Assembly (NCBI GenBank): GCA_973895155.1
Contig: OZ316894.1
Span: 3,224,001-3,288,000 of the forward strand
Source of the DNA: Marsupella aquatica
Lineage: Eukaryota; Marchantiophyta
Direction of reading: 5' to 3'
DNA length: 64,000 nt
The translations under genes and the position numbers were made by a program. The notes beneath the pieces were generated by a model. That model was given only the letters and a program-made list of their open reading frames with translations. It did not search any database and had not been told where the DNA came from. Positions 32,201 through 44,207 of the stretch are shown here, one piece after another. Within the stretch, counting starts at the first letter, position 1; each line of letters opens with the position of its first letter.

Positions 32201-35200
32201 ATGGCATCCAAGTTTGGAGGTGTCAAGTTTGAGGTGGAAAAGTATGATGGGCGCACAGATTATTTGCTATGGGAGAAGCAGGTTAAGGGAATTCTTCGTG
32301 CTATGGGCCTAGATCATCTGCTATCGACTCGGGAGGAGTCTAGGAGTGAGGAGGAGATCCCGTTGAGGAAATGGAGGCAGGAGCAAGTGATCGCTGTGAA
32401 TGCGGTTATGCTGTATCTAAAGCCGCATATCATTAAGAAGCTGGACGACTACGAGGATTGCGTATCCTTATTCAAGGCCCTGAGAGAGAAGTACTACCGC
32501 GAGGATGCCTCAGATCGGTTGTACAAGAAATCTCTCTTAATGAGCTTGAGGCTAAAAGGAGGTGTTTACAAAAGACAGTAAACAGGAAACAAGATTTAAT
32601 AACAGAAACCGGTAACAGGAAAAAAAATGGTAACAGGAAAATGGGTGAAAAAAAATTTTGAAATTTTTATTTTGAGAAAAAAAAAGTTTTTTTTTCCGGT
32701 TGATCAGTTTTTTTTGCTAGCGCCCGGCGCTGCTAATAGTAGCGCCCAAAGCTAGCCAAAAATGTTGCATTATTAATTTTTTTGGGAAATAACATGTTTT
32801 AGGAGACATTTTTAAATTATCATTTTTCCTGGTAACAGTGATTTTTTCCTAGTAACAGCATTTTAAAAACAGGAAAAAAAAATCTTGTTTACCTGTTTCC
32901 TGTCTCCGTCGCTATACCCGCTAAAAGAAGGAGGCAAGCTTCGAGATCACTTGGATGAATTCGATAGCCTAGCTGTAGATTTGTCAAATCTTGGCAAGGG
33001 AGTGGAAGATGAAGATAAGGCATTGCTTCTTCTTAGCTCCTTACCCCCATCGTATCAAGGTTTGAAATAGGTTCTCTTGTATAGAGACCTCAAAACCATT
33101 TCATATGATGAGGTGGTAAGCTCTTTGCTGTCAGATGATGCACAGAAGAAACTGGGTCATACCCAAACACCATCTTCATCTGGCAGTGTGTTAAATATGA
33201 ACCGTGGGAGGACTCAACAACGGATGACTAGTGAAAACAGGTCTTTTTCACAATCATACCCCTCACAGAATAGAGGCAAGGAGAAGGCTCGGTCTAAGTC
33301 TAGATCTAGCTCTAGAGAGAAATCTCTAGAAAGGAAACCAATTATATGCTGGAAATGTAACAAGCCCGGCCACATGAAAAGAGATTGTCGAGTCAAGCAG
33401 ACTCATCAACCATCAGCGAACGCAGCCACTGATGTTGATATGATTGACTTGCTTGATGATGAAATCTTGTGAAGTCAAGATGTTGCCCTTTGCATTTCAT
33501 CCAGTAACAACGGTGATGAATGGATTTTAGATTGTGCTTGTACCTATCATATTTGTTGTATGAAAGATTTTTTTTAGTTCTTACTCAATATCAATCGGTT
33601 CCGTGTTGATGGGGAATGATCATCCTTGTCAAATTGTTGGAATTGGATCCGTGAAAATTTGGATGTTTGATGGAGTTGTGCGAACAATGAGTAATGTCAG
33701 ACACATACCTGACATGAAAAAGAACTTGATTTCTCTTAATTGGAATGCTGGAAGCAAATGGATGTCGGTGGAGTTCTGCTGATGGTATTCTTCAAGTGTC
33801 AATTGGAGGCAAGGTTGTCATGAAGGGTAAGCGGCACAGGAATCTATACTTGTTGGAGGGCAACGTGATTTGTGAAGAAGCCAATGTAACTAGATCTCAA
33901 GGCGAGATGACTCAGTTGTGGCACTACAGATTGGGACACATGCGTGAAAAAGGTTTGGCGGTACTTCGCAGGAAAGGACTTCTTTTTAATTTGGAATCTA
34001 CTAAGATAAATTTTTGTGAACATTGTGTACTTGGGAAGCAGCACAGGAGAACATTTGGTGTTGGAACTCACAATACCAAAGCTATACTTGAGTATGTACA
34101 TAGTGATGTGTGGGGTCCAGCCCCAACTCCCTCACTTTCTGGAAAATTGTACTATGTCACGTTCATTGATGATTACTCCCGGTATGTGTGGATCACATTT
34201 ATACACGCCAAGTCTGAAGTTTTTGGCACTTTTAAGAAGTGGAAAGCCCAAATTGAGAATCAGATTGGATCCAAAGTGAGATATCTACGATCAGATAACG
34301 GCGGGGAGTACAGTTCAAGTGAATTTGAACTGTACTGTGCAGAGCAAGGAATTACTCGCCATCTCATGACAATTTATACTCCTCAATAGAATGGTGTTTG
34401 TGAGCGGCTGAACCGAACACTATTGGAGTGATAGAGGAGTATGTTGAGCCAATCAGGGTTACCGCATGAATTTTGGGCTGAAGCTGTAAATACGGCAACT
34501 GATTTGATAAATCTTTATCCTTCAAGTGAAATCAATTTCAAGACGCCGTTTGAAATGAGGTATGGACGGCACGCAGACTATTAGGTTTTGAGAGTCTTTG
34601 GAAGTGATGCATATGCTCTCACACCTAAGTAGAATCGATCTAAACTAGATTCTACTTCCAAGAAGTGTCTTTTTCTTGGTTATCAACCAGGTGTGAAAGG
34701 TTATAGGCTATGGGATCCAGAAGCTTGTACGTTGCTTGTCAGTAGAGATGTATCCTTTAATGAATCCAGATCATCAAAGGAGGGGGAGAATATTTAGACT
34801 TCCCGTACTGACAAAGGTAAATCTCCTATCCTGGACCATATTGAGGGAGAGATTGGTCATGAGGGTTTTTATGACATAGTTGAAGGATGTGCTCCAATAA
34901 TGGAGCTGGTTCCGATGATAGAACAAGAAGAGCAGGTTGTTGTTGGAATACCTCAAAATCAACCAACGGAGCAAGATCAGCCAGAATCATCAGCTAGAAA
35001 ATCAAGGCGAACTACTCAAGCTCCTACAAGGTATGGACAATGGACAGATTCATCAAGGTTAGATAATGTTGACATTGCACCTAATGATGATGATAGAGCA
35101 CTGATCTTGGAAGAAGGAGAACCGTCTTCATATCATGAGGCAAGCATTTCAGACGAGAAAGATTAATGGAATGCAACAATGCAGAGGGAGTTGCAATCTT

Positions 35201-36687
35201 TAAGTGACAACAAAACATGGGAGCTGGTGCAGTTGCCAAGTGATCAACAAGTGGTGGATAGCAAGTGGATTTACAAGCTGAAGGACAACTCTTGAGATGG
35301 AGGAGACAAGATATACAAGGCAAGGCTTGTTGCCAAGGGATTCACTCAGGAGAAGGGAGTGGATTACAATGAGGTCTTCTCTCCAGTTGCCAAGTATTCC
35401 ACGATACTAATTTTGTGTCAACTTGTTGTGTTTTTTGATCTGGTGTTAGATCAAATGGATGTTGTTACTGCTTTTCTCTATGGCACTTTGGAGGAACAAA
35501 TTTTCATGAGGCAACCACTGGGCTTTGTGAAGAAGGGTCAAGAAAGTTTAGTTTGCAGGTTGCTTAATCCCTGTATGGATTGAAGTAAGCTCCTCGACAG
35601 TGGAACAAGCGGTTTGATGATTTCATGCTTACACAAGGATTCACTAGAATGGTATATGACCCTTGTGTGTATACAAAATCAGTCAAGAATGGTGTGTTTG
35701 GTTTACTCATTCTGGTGCTCTACGTGGATGACATATTGATTGCGGCTAAGGATCAAACTGAGGTTGACAAACTCAAAGCAAAATTGAGTTCTGAATGAAG
35801 GATCTTGGAAAAGCCAAAAGGATCTTAGGTATGGAGATTACGAGGAACTTTGAAACTGGACAGTTGTGGCTGAATCAAGGCAAGTATGCTGAAAAGGTAC
35901 TTGCAAGATTCAACATGGAAAATTGTAAGCCAGTAAGTATTCCTTTGGCTCCACATTTCAAGTTATCATCGGCTTTCTGCCCCACAAATCCAGTGGAGAG
36001 AGGCTTGATGACTAAGGTTCCTTATGAGAAGGCAGTGGGCAGTCTAATGTATTTGATGACATGTACCAGACCTGATCTAGCCCTAGCAATGGGCAAAGTT
36101 AGTAGATTCATGGGAAGGTACACTAGGAGGCTGTGAAATGGATTCTCAGGTATCTTAAGGGCACAATAGACTATGGTCTATTGTTTGAAAGTAGATCAAA
36201 CAAAACCAAATCTTTGGTTGGCTATGTAGATTCTGACTACGAAGGTTGTCTGGAAACAAGAAGGTCAACGACTGGGTATGTGTTTACTCTTGGAGAAGGA
36301 TGCATAAGTTGGAGATCTACCTTGCAGAAGTGTGTATCTCAGTCTATTACAGAAGCAGAATATGTTGCAGCAGCAGAAGCAACAAAGAAAGCAATTTGGT
36401 TGGATAAGCTGGTCACTGAGATGGGATTGGAGCATGGAAAAATGGCTCTTCATTGTGACAGCCAGAGTGCGCTTCACCTAGCTATTAACCAGGTTATGGA
36501 TAGCAGGGTGAAACACGTTGACATCAGGTACCATTTTATTAGGCAAGCAGTGTCTGATAAAATGTTTGAGCTAGTCAAGATTGATGGAAAACTCAGCCCG
36601 GCTGATGCTTTTACCAAAGTGATTCCTTTGGAGAGTTACTCAAGACACCGTGCTACTTTGCAGGTTTTACATTTGCAACACAAGTAG
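32201..36687 (+). pseudogene. Copia 2 gag-pol polyprotein remnant
   Basis: Starts at ATG 32201 (MASKFGGVKFEVEKYDG). Gag is split by the insertion at 32559-32919 and resumes EGGKLRDHLDEFDSL. A CCHC knuckle CWKCNKPGHMKRDC follows at about 33350-33391, then a decayed protease (LDCACTYH), pre-integrase LWHYRLGHM, integrase (DDYSRYVW, SDNGGEYSS), reverse transcriptase with YVDD at 35721-35732 and RNase H (CDSQSALHL) to the TAG at 36685-36687. Stops break the frame at 33067, 34387, in the integrase C-terminal region, at 35164 and near 35293, and there is a frameshift near 35795. Several stops align with Gln or Arg codons of copia 1, as expected from C-to-T change. It is not functional. Confidence 0.95.
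32559..32919. mobile_element. hAT-like non-autonomous element nested in gag
   Basis: A 361-bp AT-rich insertion flanked by an exact 8-bp duplication GCTAAAAG (32551-32558 and 32920-32927), the length typical of hAT transposons. Removing it with one copy of the duplication restores the gag frame seen in copia 1. The ends are imperfect inverted repeats: GACAG, TAAACAGGAAACAAG near the left end against GACAGGAAACAGGTAAACAAG read inward from the right end. GGTAACAG or CTGTTACC-type words recur inside, and a GGCGCTGCTA/TAGTAGCGCC stem lies in the middle. No transposase is encoded. Confidence 0.85.
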
Positions 36688-36879
36688 AGTAACTTAACAA
36701 GATGTGATTTATGCATATGAGTTACTCAATCCTGTTATGGCTACGGCTTAATTCTAGTTAACTCTTAGTTAACCTTAAATGGTTTTTAGGGGGACACCTA
36801 TGGTTTTAGGTGATTGTCTAGAATTTCCCACTGAGTATCTCATATGGATAGCAGAAATTGCAGTCCCCAAGACTAGAGT

Positions 36880-36891
36880 CAAGGGGGAGTT
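36880..36891 (+). other. Copia 2 polypurine tract
   Basis: CAAGGGGGAGTT abuts the 3' LTR. The preceding AGTCCCCAAGACTAGAGT is also shared with copia 1. Confidence 0.85.
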
Positions 36892-37225
36892 TGTTAAGGA
36901 TTGCTCTTAGTCTTGTGACTCAAAGGTTACGGTACTTAGGCTAATCACAGTTAGGGTCTTAGCTGAGGTTAGGTTAGTTGTGTGTGACCTTGTATATACT
37001 AGGGCTAGTGTAAGCCGTTGGTGTGTGGTGTGCTTACTCATTGTAACGGAGCAACTTGAGGAAGAGTGAGAGCATGTGTGTTCGTCTACTCTTGAAGTAA
37101 AGCTTGAGTGTTCGTGTGGACGTAGCCTTGGAGAAAAGGTGAACCACGTAGAGATTGTGTCGACTACATGTGCATGGAATGAATCATGGTTGTATGGTCG
37201 TTGCGAATGACGTCTTAGTTCAACA
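36892..37225 (+). repeat. Copia 2 3' LTR
   Basis: 334 bp, same ends as the 5' LTR, followed directly by the AACTG target-site duplication. Confidence 0.95.
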
Positions 37226-37230
37226 AACTG

Positions 37231-37609
37231 CTGCATGCACGCCCCATCACCTGAAGTTTTGTTTTGTTGTTCTCAAAGGTTGGGACTGCAAGAGCCAGAG
37301 TGTTCCCTGCCTTTGCCCTTGGATCTCCCATTATAAGTGCCATCAGGCCTTCCTCAAGAGGGGGTTGAGGGATGACATCCTCAGTAACTCATACGATGCA
37401 ATCCCTTAAGTATAGCAATGTAAGAGAAAGGACTGCCTAATGCAAGACAGCCCTAAGATCAAGCAAAACACATCATGGAGACTTGGTGGTCACATCTAAA
37501 ATAACTAGATACACTAAAATAGAGCTACACCCTCACTTGACAAACAACTCCTCTTAGACCCTGCATCTGGGTGGACTTGCTTGTTCCCCCAGCATTTCAT
37601 GACATTTGA
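37231..37609. other. Spacer between copia 2 and the CACTA element
   Basis: No gene or repeat is recognised. The last three bases, TGA, are the target-site duplication of the CACTA element. Confidence 0.5.
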
Positions 37610-38060
37610 CACTAGTACATTTTTGCTCATTTTCCGATGCTCCCGCTGAAACATGAAACAGGCGTCCGATAGCCAGAGTTACGCAAACTTTCGTTAACAA
37701 AAGTATCGGAACTTGCGATCCCCACAGCTTCGGGAACCCAGTATCCAATTTCCAAAACATCGGACATAATTTGCGATACGCTTAATATTGGAACATATCC
37801 GATGTCTTGACTATCGGACCCCTCTTCTAAAAATTGTTACTAAATTTCCGATCCCTGAAGTATCGTATTTGATGTCCGATTGAGTAAATTACGGAAATAT
37901 TGCGATCAAAAATGTATCACTTAGTGCTTCCGATAGGTTGGGTATCGGAAATTGTTTCCAAAGTAGTGTGTATCACAAATAAGTCCGATGCGACAAGAAT
38001 CGGAAATGGAGTCCGAAAGGGTTTATATCGGATATATGTGGTTCGAGGTCAAGATTTGAA
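37610..38060 (+). repeat. CACTA left TIR and subterminal repeat array
   Basis: The TIR starts at 37610. At least a dozen TCCGAT or ATCGGA words lie between 37630 and 38035 in both orientations, often with a flanking T or G, with further degenerate copies (TTGCGATAC). In En/Spm such repeats bind the element's own TNPA-type protein. The TCCGAT motif here is seen directly; its binding partner is inferred. Confidence 0.88.
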
Positions 38061-38305
38061 CAAGGAGGTGTTTCGATGGGCTTCCGTTGTTTTAAGCATG
38101 GGAAATGGTATCGGGAATAAATGGACGTGACTCAAATGCATATATTACTTAGGGATTGCAATTTGGATTGTGTCAAGGGACTATATACAGTTGTATCCAA
38201 AATTATATCCAACCAATGAATCTTTGGGCATGTGTGAAATGACATGACAAAATGTATATGATATCCATGAAGATAAAACATATAGGGGTTTTACCTAGGT
38301 CGCAT

Positions 38306-41300
38306 CTATTGTAATGAGGGGTCCAAATCCTCTACTACAACTACACTTGGCTTGTCTTGAACAATGGATCGTGAGCGAGGGATGTAAGGCATAACAATGG
38401 ACCACTCTGGGTCATTCGGATAAGGAAGATAGAAAGATTGCTCCAAATGATGGGGAAATGCAAATGGATCTGAGGTCCTCCAATTGGAACTAATGACACT
38501 AGTTGCACTGGTCTTCAATCGTGTGAACCCACATGCATCTTCTTCACAGGTCCGATTATGGCCAACAAGATTCATCCGAAACCATTTGCACTTGAACACC
38601 ACCTCCTCCAAGGTTGTATGGGCATGATAATTTACGATAAGAATCTCCTCTATCTTCCCATAGTGGGCCACAGTTGAACGTATTGGATTCCGGTCAGAAG
38701 TGTTACTTTGTGACTCTTGGGTGAACCACCCCATCACCCCACAATCTTGTGTTGCTGCTCTCTTCATATCAAGATGTTGGATTCGAAAATGCCTTCCCTT
38801 TGACCACATGGCTGTTCGAGTCGTGACCATGAGTAATGGACCATGAACAAGGGTGCGAATGTCATTGGTGACCTTTGGAAAGTGCAAAACACTCTCACCC
38901 TGACCCAACAAGGCATCAATCTCTGTCAACTTCTCCTTCATATATGGGAGAAACTTGGGGAAGAGGCGTGGCCGACGACTATTACTCTTCTCCTCCTCAT
39001 AAAATGCAGTCCACTCCCCTGCAATCTCTGGTGAGTTATACAACATGAATGTGGTGAGTTGTAGACGTTCAGCAGAGCCTAGTAGTCGTTCTCCCTTTGC
39101 TCCAGTGAGTCTATCCTCTTCATAATCTGCCTCTCGTGCTGACTCATCTATCCAACCCCTTGGAGCATTTGGATCAAGTGTAGCCACAATGTTCGTACAA
39201 TAGAACATACTCTCTGCTCCAAGGTGACGTTCGGCAATGCTACCTTCCACCCTAGCACGGTTTGATACATATGACTTCATGACTCCCATGAATCGCTCTA
39301 CCCAATACATCCAACGACAATGTACTGGGCCTGCAATGGCTACTTCACGCACTAGATGTACAAGAAAATGAACTTGACCATCAAAGAAGGAAGGAGGGAG
39401 TGCTCGCTCCAACTTGCACACAACCTCCACTCCAAATACCTCCATGGCAGCAATCTCTCCCTCGTTGACCTCCTTTTGACAAACCCATCTCAACAATCTA
39501 CCCAATGACCAAAGTGCATCCCGAAGATCCTCGCTGCCCAATCCAATAATAGCAACTGGAATAACGTGCTGCAATAGACGATGATAATCATGGGTCTTCA
39601 AGAAAGCTGGCCATTTTGGAGAGTCATCTCCACCAAATGCCTTGTGAAGATTGGCACCATACCCTGTAGGAAACTGCATTGACCCTATCCGCTTGCGAAA
39701 CTCTATTCGCTCACTCCTTGTGAAAACCCATGGGGGATGGATAGTAAGGGGAGGGTCAGGGTCCATAGATGGCCAAAAACCATGAAGGCCATGCATCCCC
39801 ATCTCCTCACAACTCTCCCTCCAATTGTTGTTTTTCTCTCCATATAGATGGCGGATCAATGACCTCCCAACATTCCCCTCAATATGCATAGGGTCCAATA
39901 GATGATTTATCGACATGTGTTCCCAATATGGAAGTTGTGCCAATGCAGACAAACGGGTCATGCCACATCTAGCCAAGGGTAATGGGTCATCTGGATCAGT
40001 CACCCTCTCCCATACCTCCTTCCAATATATTGGGTCCTTTGGTAAAGGCTGAGGTCTTGTGTCTGGCTGGCCCTCATCCGTGTCATACAAAAATGGATCA
40101 TACCTCCAGTCATGCCCCTCAGGAAGATACTTTGTGTGACCAATGTAAACTATCTTCCGCAGGGTGGTAGACTTTGGGCGCGCCACTCCCTCCAAGTCTG
40201 GTCCACAAGTTGGGCAAGCACGATATCCAGAAGTTTGCAAGCCAGAAATATATCCAAACCCTTCACAAACAATGGTCACAAATTAAAACCCATTAAGTTT
40301 TGAAACCAAACCAAAGGGAAAAAAATAAACAGAACGATATATATATATGGGTAGCTGCACAAGCCATACTTAATTTATAAAGAGTTAGTCGGGTACCTGG
40401 AAGATCATGCATGGTCCACATAAGAATGGCTTTGAGCTGAAACTCACGGGGTAAGCCCCCTGTATGCACTCGACCATCATAGCAATCCACTCCCCCCCAA
40501 AGTTTCTGTAGCTCCTCAATCAACGGTTGCAAGTATACATCAATCTTCTTCACTTGCTTAGGGCCAGGAATAATCATAGATAGGAGCAAATGACCCTTCT
40601 TCATGGCCATCCATGGTGGGATGTTGTAGTTAGTGAGGACTACTGGCCATACAGAGTATGGTTTGGCCTTGCCGGCCAGTGCAAATGGGCTAATGCCGTC
40701 TGATGCCAAACCAAGGCGAACATGACGAGGGTCAGTCTTGAACTCACCCCAACGCTCTTCCACAAATCTGTTTGCAGGAGAGTCAACCATCATGCGCATG
40801 GTTGGATCCTGAGTAGTGTCTGAACGGTGTCGGGAATGCCATACCATATACTTAGCCAACTCTACGCATCAAAACTGGTGACGCAAACGAGGAATAAGGG
40901 GAAAGTACCTCATAACCTTTTGAGGTACTCTTCCTGTCAACATATCCTCACGATATCTTGGCGCGTTGCACACAGGACATGTAAGAGCATTTGAGTGCTC
41001 CTTCCTGAACAAAACACAATCATTCACACAAGCATGTATGACCTCATACTTGAGGCCTATGGACTTCAACACTTTCTTCGCCTCTTTCCATGATGCTGGC
41101 AAGTTATTCCCCTTTGGTAACATACGATCATGCAATGTCCTGAAAATATCATCAAGAAGCAAGTTGCTTGCTCCATGTCTTTGTTGCAAGTTCAGTAATA
41201 ACATGATTGCTGAAAGACGAGATAATCTAGACCCCTCAAAAAGACGAGTCCGTGCATGCTCTTGAGCCTCCTCCCACTGGTGCAAGTGTGGATTCCGTGA

Positions 41301-41576
41301 AGGAGTATGCCTATGAGGAGGAGGTAAGTCAATGTCCTCCCAGTCACCTGGGTCATGATCACCCCGGGGATCACCCTCATCTGCATCCATGAATTGGTGC
41401 ATCAACTCATCCATAGCCCGGTCCTCATCCACTCTTTCTTGGGTAGCATTAGGTAGTTCATGTGGAATGTCCATATCCTCAAAAGGTTGACCCCCTTGCC
41501 TACCATCCATGGCCTGAAGGAGATGTTGTCGCACAGCTCGTGATAATACCTCAATATCTGGCTGAACAAATGCATT
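38306..41576 (-). CDS. CACTA transposase, TNP2-like
   Basis: Two exons: 41576-40397 (acceptor TATGATAG|AATGCATTTG) and 40261-38306, joined across a 135-bp intron (CCAG|GTACCC to TTTGTGAAG|GG), which restores MHDLPGFGYISGLQTSGY. Family hallmarks in order are NDCVLFRKEH, CPVCNAPRY, RYFPLIPRLR, ASDGISPFA (likely catalytic Asp), IPGPKQVKKIDVYLQPLI, GYRACPTCGP, LLDPMHIEGN (second Asp), then DUF4218-like (FFDGQVHFLVHLVREV, HCRWMYWVERFMG) and DUF4216-like (FKCKWFRMN) regions. It would cut and join the CACTA ends in the nucleus. A TGA at 40869-40871 interrupts exon 1 in frame between RLRHQF and CVELAKYM, so this copy is either nonsense-mutated or spliced there. The true start is not fixed; the segment upstream of 41576 is an intron. 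Confidence 0.92.
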
Positions 41577-41748
41577 CTATCATACACAAAAGAAAACAAT
41601 GAGAATGATATAAGTCCAGGTCTCTCAACCAACAATTGAGACATCCATATATGAATGAGTCAAAAGACTCCATAGCTCTTGAAACCAATTAGAGAATGAC
41701 TCAAGTAATATTTTTATAAAAGTGAACATATACACATGTTTGTATGTG

Positions 41749-43058
41749 CTATGAAGGACGACACCGTATGGCCATCTTAGGCGCGTTCCAATCATAGTCA
41801 CAAAAGAGTTCCTCACCAGCCCTAATAGTCCTAATGGCTACAGTCATAACATGGTCATCCATATGCTTCACATAGTAAGGTGGTGGCGGTGCCCCAAAAA
41901 TCTGAACCCACTCTACATTTGGTTGAAGTCCTCGTCCTCTCCCTTTGGTACTATTGATATACCCAGCGATGTTATCACATCGCATAGGATCACCATCAAT
42001 CATCCTACAATGCCAAGGCCTCTTGAGGACCTCATCCGGATCGGAATCCATTTGCAATGCATACACTCCCCATGATGGTTGTTGCCGTAAAATAATGTTC
42101 CAATTCTTGGCAGTGTATATAGGGCCAATATAAGGAAATAAGTGTTCCCCATCATAACCTCTTCGCCATGGCTTTGGATGGACCACAATGTCCTCCAAAG
42201 CAAATAACCCAAATCCTACATCAACACCAAGGGAAGATGACTGCACTATCCAATGACGGCCCCATATCTCTATAGGGGCATTAGTGGGTATGCCTTGAGG
42301 GATTTTGAATATCTCAGACGAGAAGTCCTTCACAAGAGGCAACGCCTTTCCAGTGAGATATGACAATCCCAACCTACCCTCCACTACCACATAACCCTCA
42401 CCTGGCTTCATCATAGGCGGACCTACCAAGTTTGGGTCTTGAGACTCACGAGTGCCCAATGGTTCGTAATGTCTCCTATGCCTATGGGAGCGTGGGCCGG
42501 TGCGTAAAACCCTAGATGGAGGTACCTCCAGGTCACCTTGCTCAATGTCCTCCACCCTTGCTACAGGTACACTCCCGCCCTCACCATTGGGGCATGGGGC
42601 AGGAGGAGGGGGTGTAGATGTTGATGCAAGCATCCGTCTTGCACTAGCCAAGAATGTGTCTAGCCATAGCTCTTTAGAGATCAATGGAGGAGGGGGCCTA
42701 CGGGGCACCTATTCATTCAAAAAAAATCCAAAATTAATAAATATATGATGATAGTGGCCATGATTGTAAGTGGAAAATTATGTTTCCTTCAAAATGTGTG
42801 GGATGAGAGTATGGGGTGCATACCTGGTGAGTTGAATGTCCTGGTAAATCAGGTTGGTGTTGCCCATAATTCTCAATATGCTCAATACACTCCCAAGCTT
42901 GACGAACCACCATTCCCTTACATCGCACACACCAACATGGAATGGGGCCTAGAGGAGGAGGATGATGCAGCCTCGGAGGGGGGGGGGGGAGGAATGTCCC
43001 CCTCAGAAGATGACGAGTCCGAGTCAGAATCTGACTCGGAACTCCCAAAATTTGACAT
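41749..43058 (-). CDS. SET-domain protein encoded inside the CACTA element
   Basis: Two exons: 43058-42824 and 42708-41749, joined by a 115-bp intron (CACCAG|GTATGC to GAATAG|GTGCCCCG), phase 0. Exon 1 starts MSNFGSSESDSDSDSSS and encodes a zinc-type cluster PCWCVRCKGM...ECIEHIENYG, like the transposase-associated domain of plant CACTA proteins, but needs a frame change at a 12-bp C run (42978-42989). Exon 2 has a Pro-rich linker, then SET motifs: GVDVGFGLFALEDI (161-174), FPYIGPIYT (191-199), DNIAGYINS (245-253), PNVEW (263-267) and AGEELFCDYDW (297-307). The usual NHS is INS here, so the active-site His is absent. SET domains methylate protein lysine using S-adenosylmethionine; the substrate is unknown. 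It may share a promoter or transcript with the downstream transposase. Confidence 0.85.
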
Positions 43059-44207
43059 CTGCCCATCAATGTGAAAATTAATCACATGTCAAAAATCTTT
43101 CCCACTCATATTAAGTACCCTAAATACAATATGTCAAGATTGGAACCTAGTTTACACTAAGCGAATAATTAAAAATAATGACTGTGCATCTTACCTAAAT
43201 GATATCCGCACTGAACAATGCCTACTAGGATCTTGGCCTTAGAATATATGCTAAGACAATATCCGAAATGTCTGCACAATTAAAGGAATACCATCAGAAT
43301 TTATCTATACATATGTCCCCATAGAATCATATCCACTATATATTGTGGCCATCAATGAAAAAAGTTTAGCCAAATATATACTTAAAGTGCTCACCTCCAA
43401 ATGATAAAGGGAGTATATCATACCTTTCGGATGCACGGCCTATCGCGATGCATAATGCATTGCAAAAATGGACCTACAAAAATACAAACAAAGAGAACGA
43501 CCCAACCCTCCGCAAAAAAATACTGCACAATACACGCACATCAGGTTAACTTTGTTTGGCCCCCAAAATTAAATTCACATACAAGGTGGACAAATTTGTC
43601 AAAACTTTTAATGTGAGTGGGTCAATGATCATACCGTTCAACCCCAAAAGTATGTTGTCGTAAGGGGGACGTTACCGCACCTATAACCGGCTTTTATTCA
43701 AGAACCCCACCGCCCAAACAAAATCCGGCTACTCAACCAGGCCTACAATTACAATGCAAGTTTTCACATCAACTAAACTTACATTTCCTTACCACGTCCC
43801 CAGCACCCCCCCCCCCATTGACTAACTTATTATAAATCCATCCTTAAAGGCATAAAAAATAATGGACAAGCTAAGTCCGATCATATTGGAAGAGGAGTCC
43901 GATACTTTAAGCATCGCTATTTCCGATCCCATTTTCGATAGTTCAAGTATCGGATGTTCCGATTCTTAAAAAGTCGGATGGAGGGCACAATAGGGTTTGG
44001 TACTTTTCCCGACTAAAGTACGAATGTCTTTGTATCGGGCTTGGTTTTGGATGCAACTTGGGAGGAGCTGCCGAGTGAACACAAAGTGGAGGAGCATGCA
44101 TTGGAGGTCGAGGCTATGGAGGGGAATGGCACGGCTGGGGGGGAGGAGACGGAGCAGCCAGGGTGGGTGGAGATGGAGCAAGGCCGTCACAGCAGATCTC
44201 GGACATT
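43059..44207. promoter_or_regulatory. Central divergent control region of the CACTA element
   Basis: The minus-strand genes start at about 43058 and the plus-strand gene at about 44208, so this 1.15-kb gap must hold both promoters. The stretch 43875-43980 carries six or so TCCGAT/ATCGGA words, the same motif as in the subterminal arrays. A C homopolymer lies at about 43807-43818. An acidic plus-strand frame (EELPSEHKVEEHALEVEAMEG, 44056-44120) may be an upstream part of the accessory gene, joined by a frame change at a G run near 44137. Confidence 0.55.

Larger units (their letters stand above)
30016..37225 (+). mobile_element. Full-length Ty1/copia LTR retrotransposon 2 (defective, with nested insertion)
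   Basis: A 7,210-bp plus-strand element with 334-bp LTRs (30016-30349 and 36892-37225) and a perfect 5-bp target-site duplication AACTG (30011-30015 and 37226-37230). By eye the LTRs differ at about eight sites, seven of them transitions. The LTR, leader and proteins are clearly related to copia 1 but far enough apart to be a different family. The primer site, polypurine tract and gag-to-RNase H order are all present. Gag is interrupted by a 361-bp transposon and pol by many stops. Confidence 0.96.
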
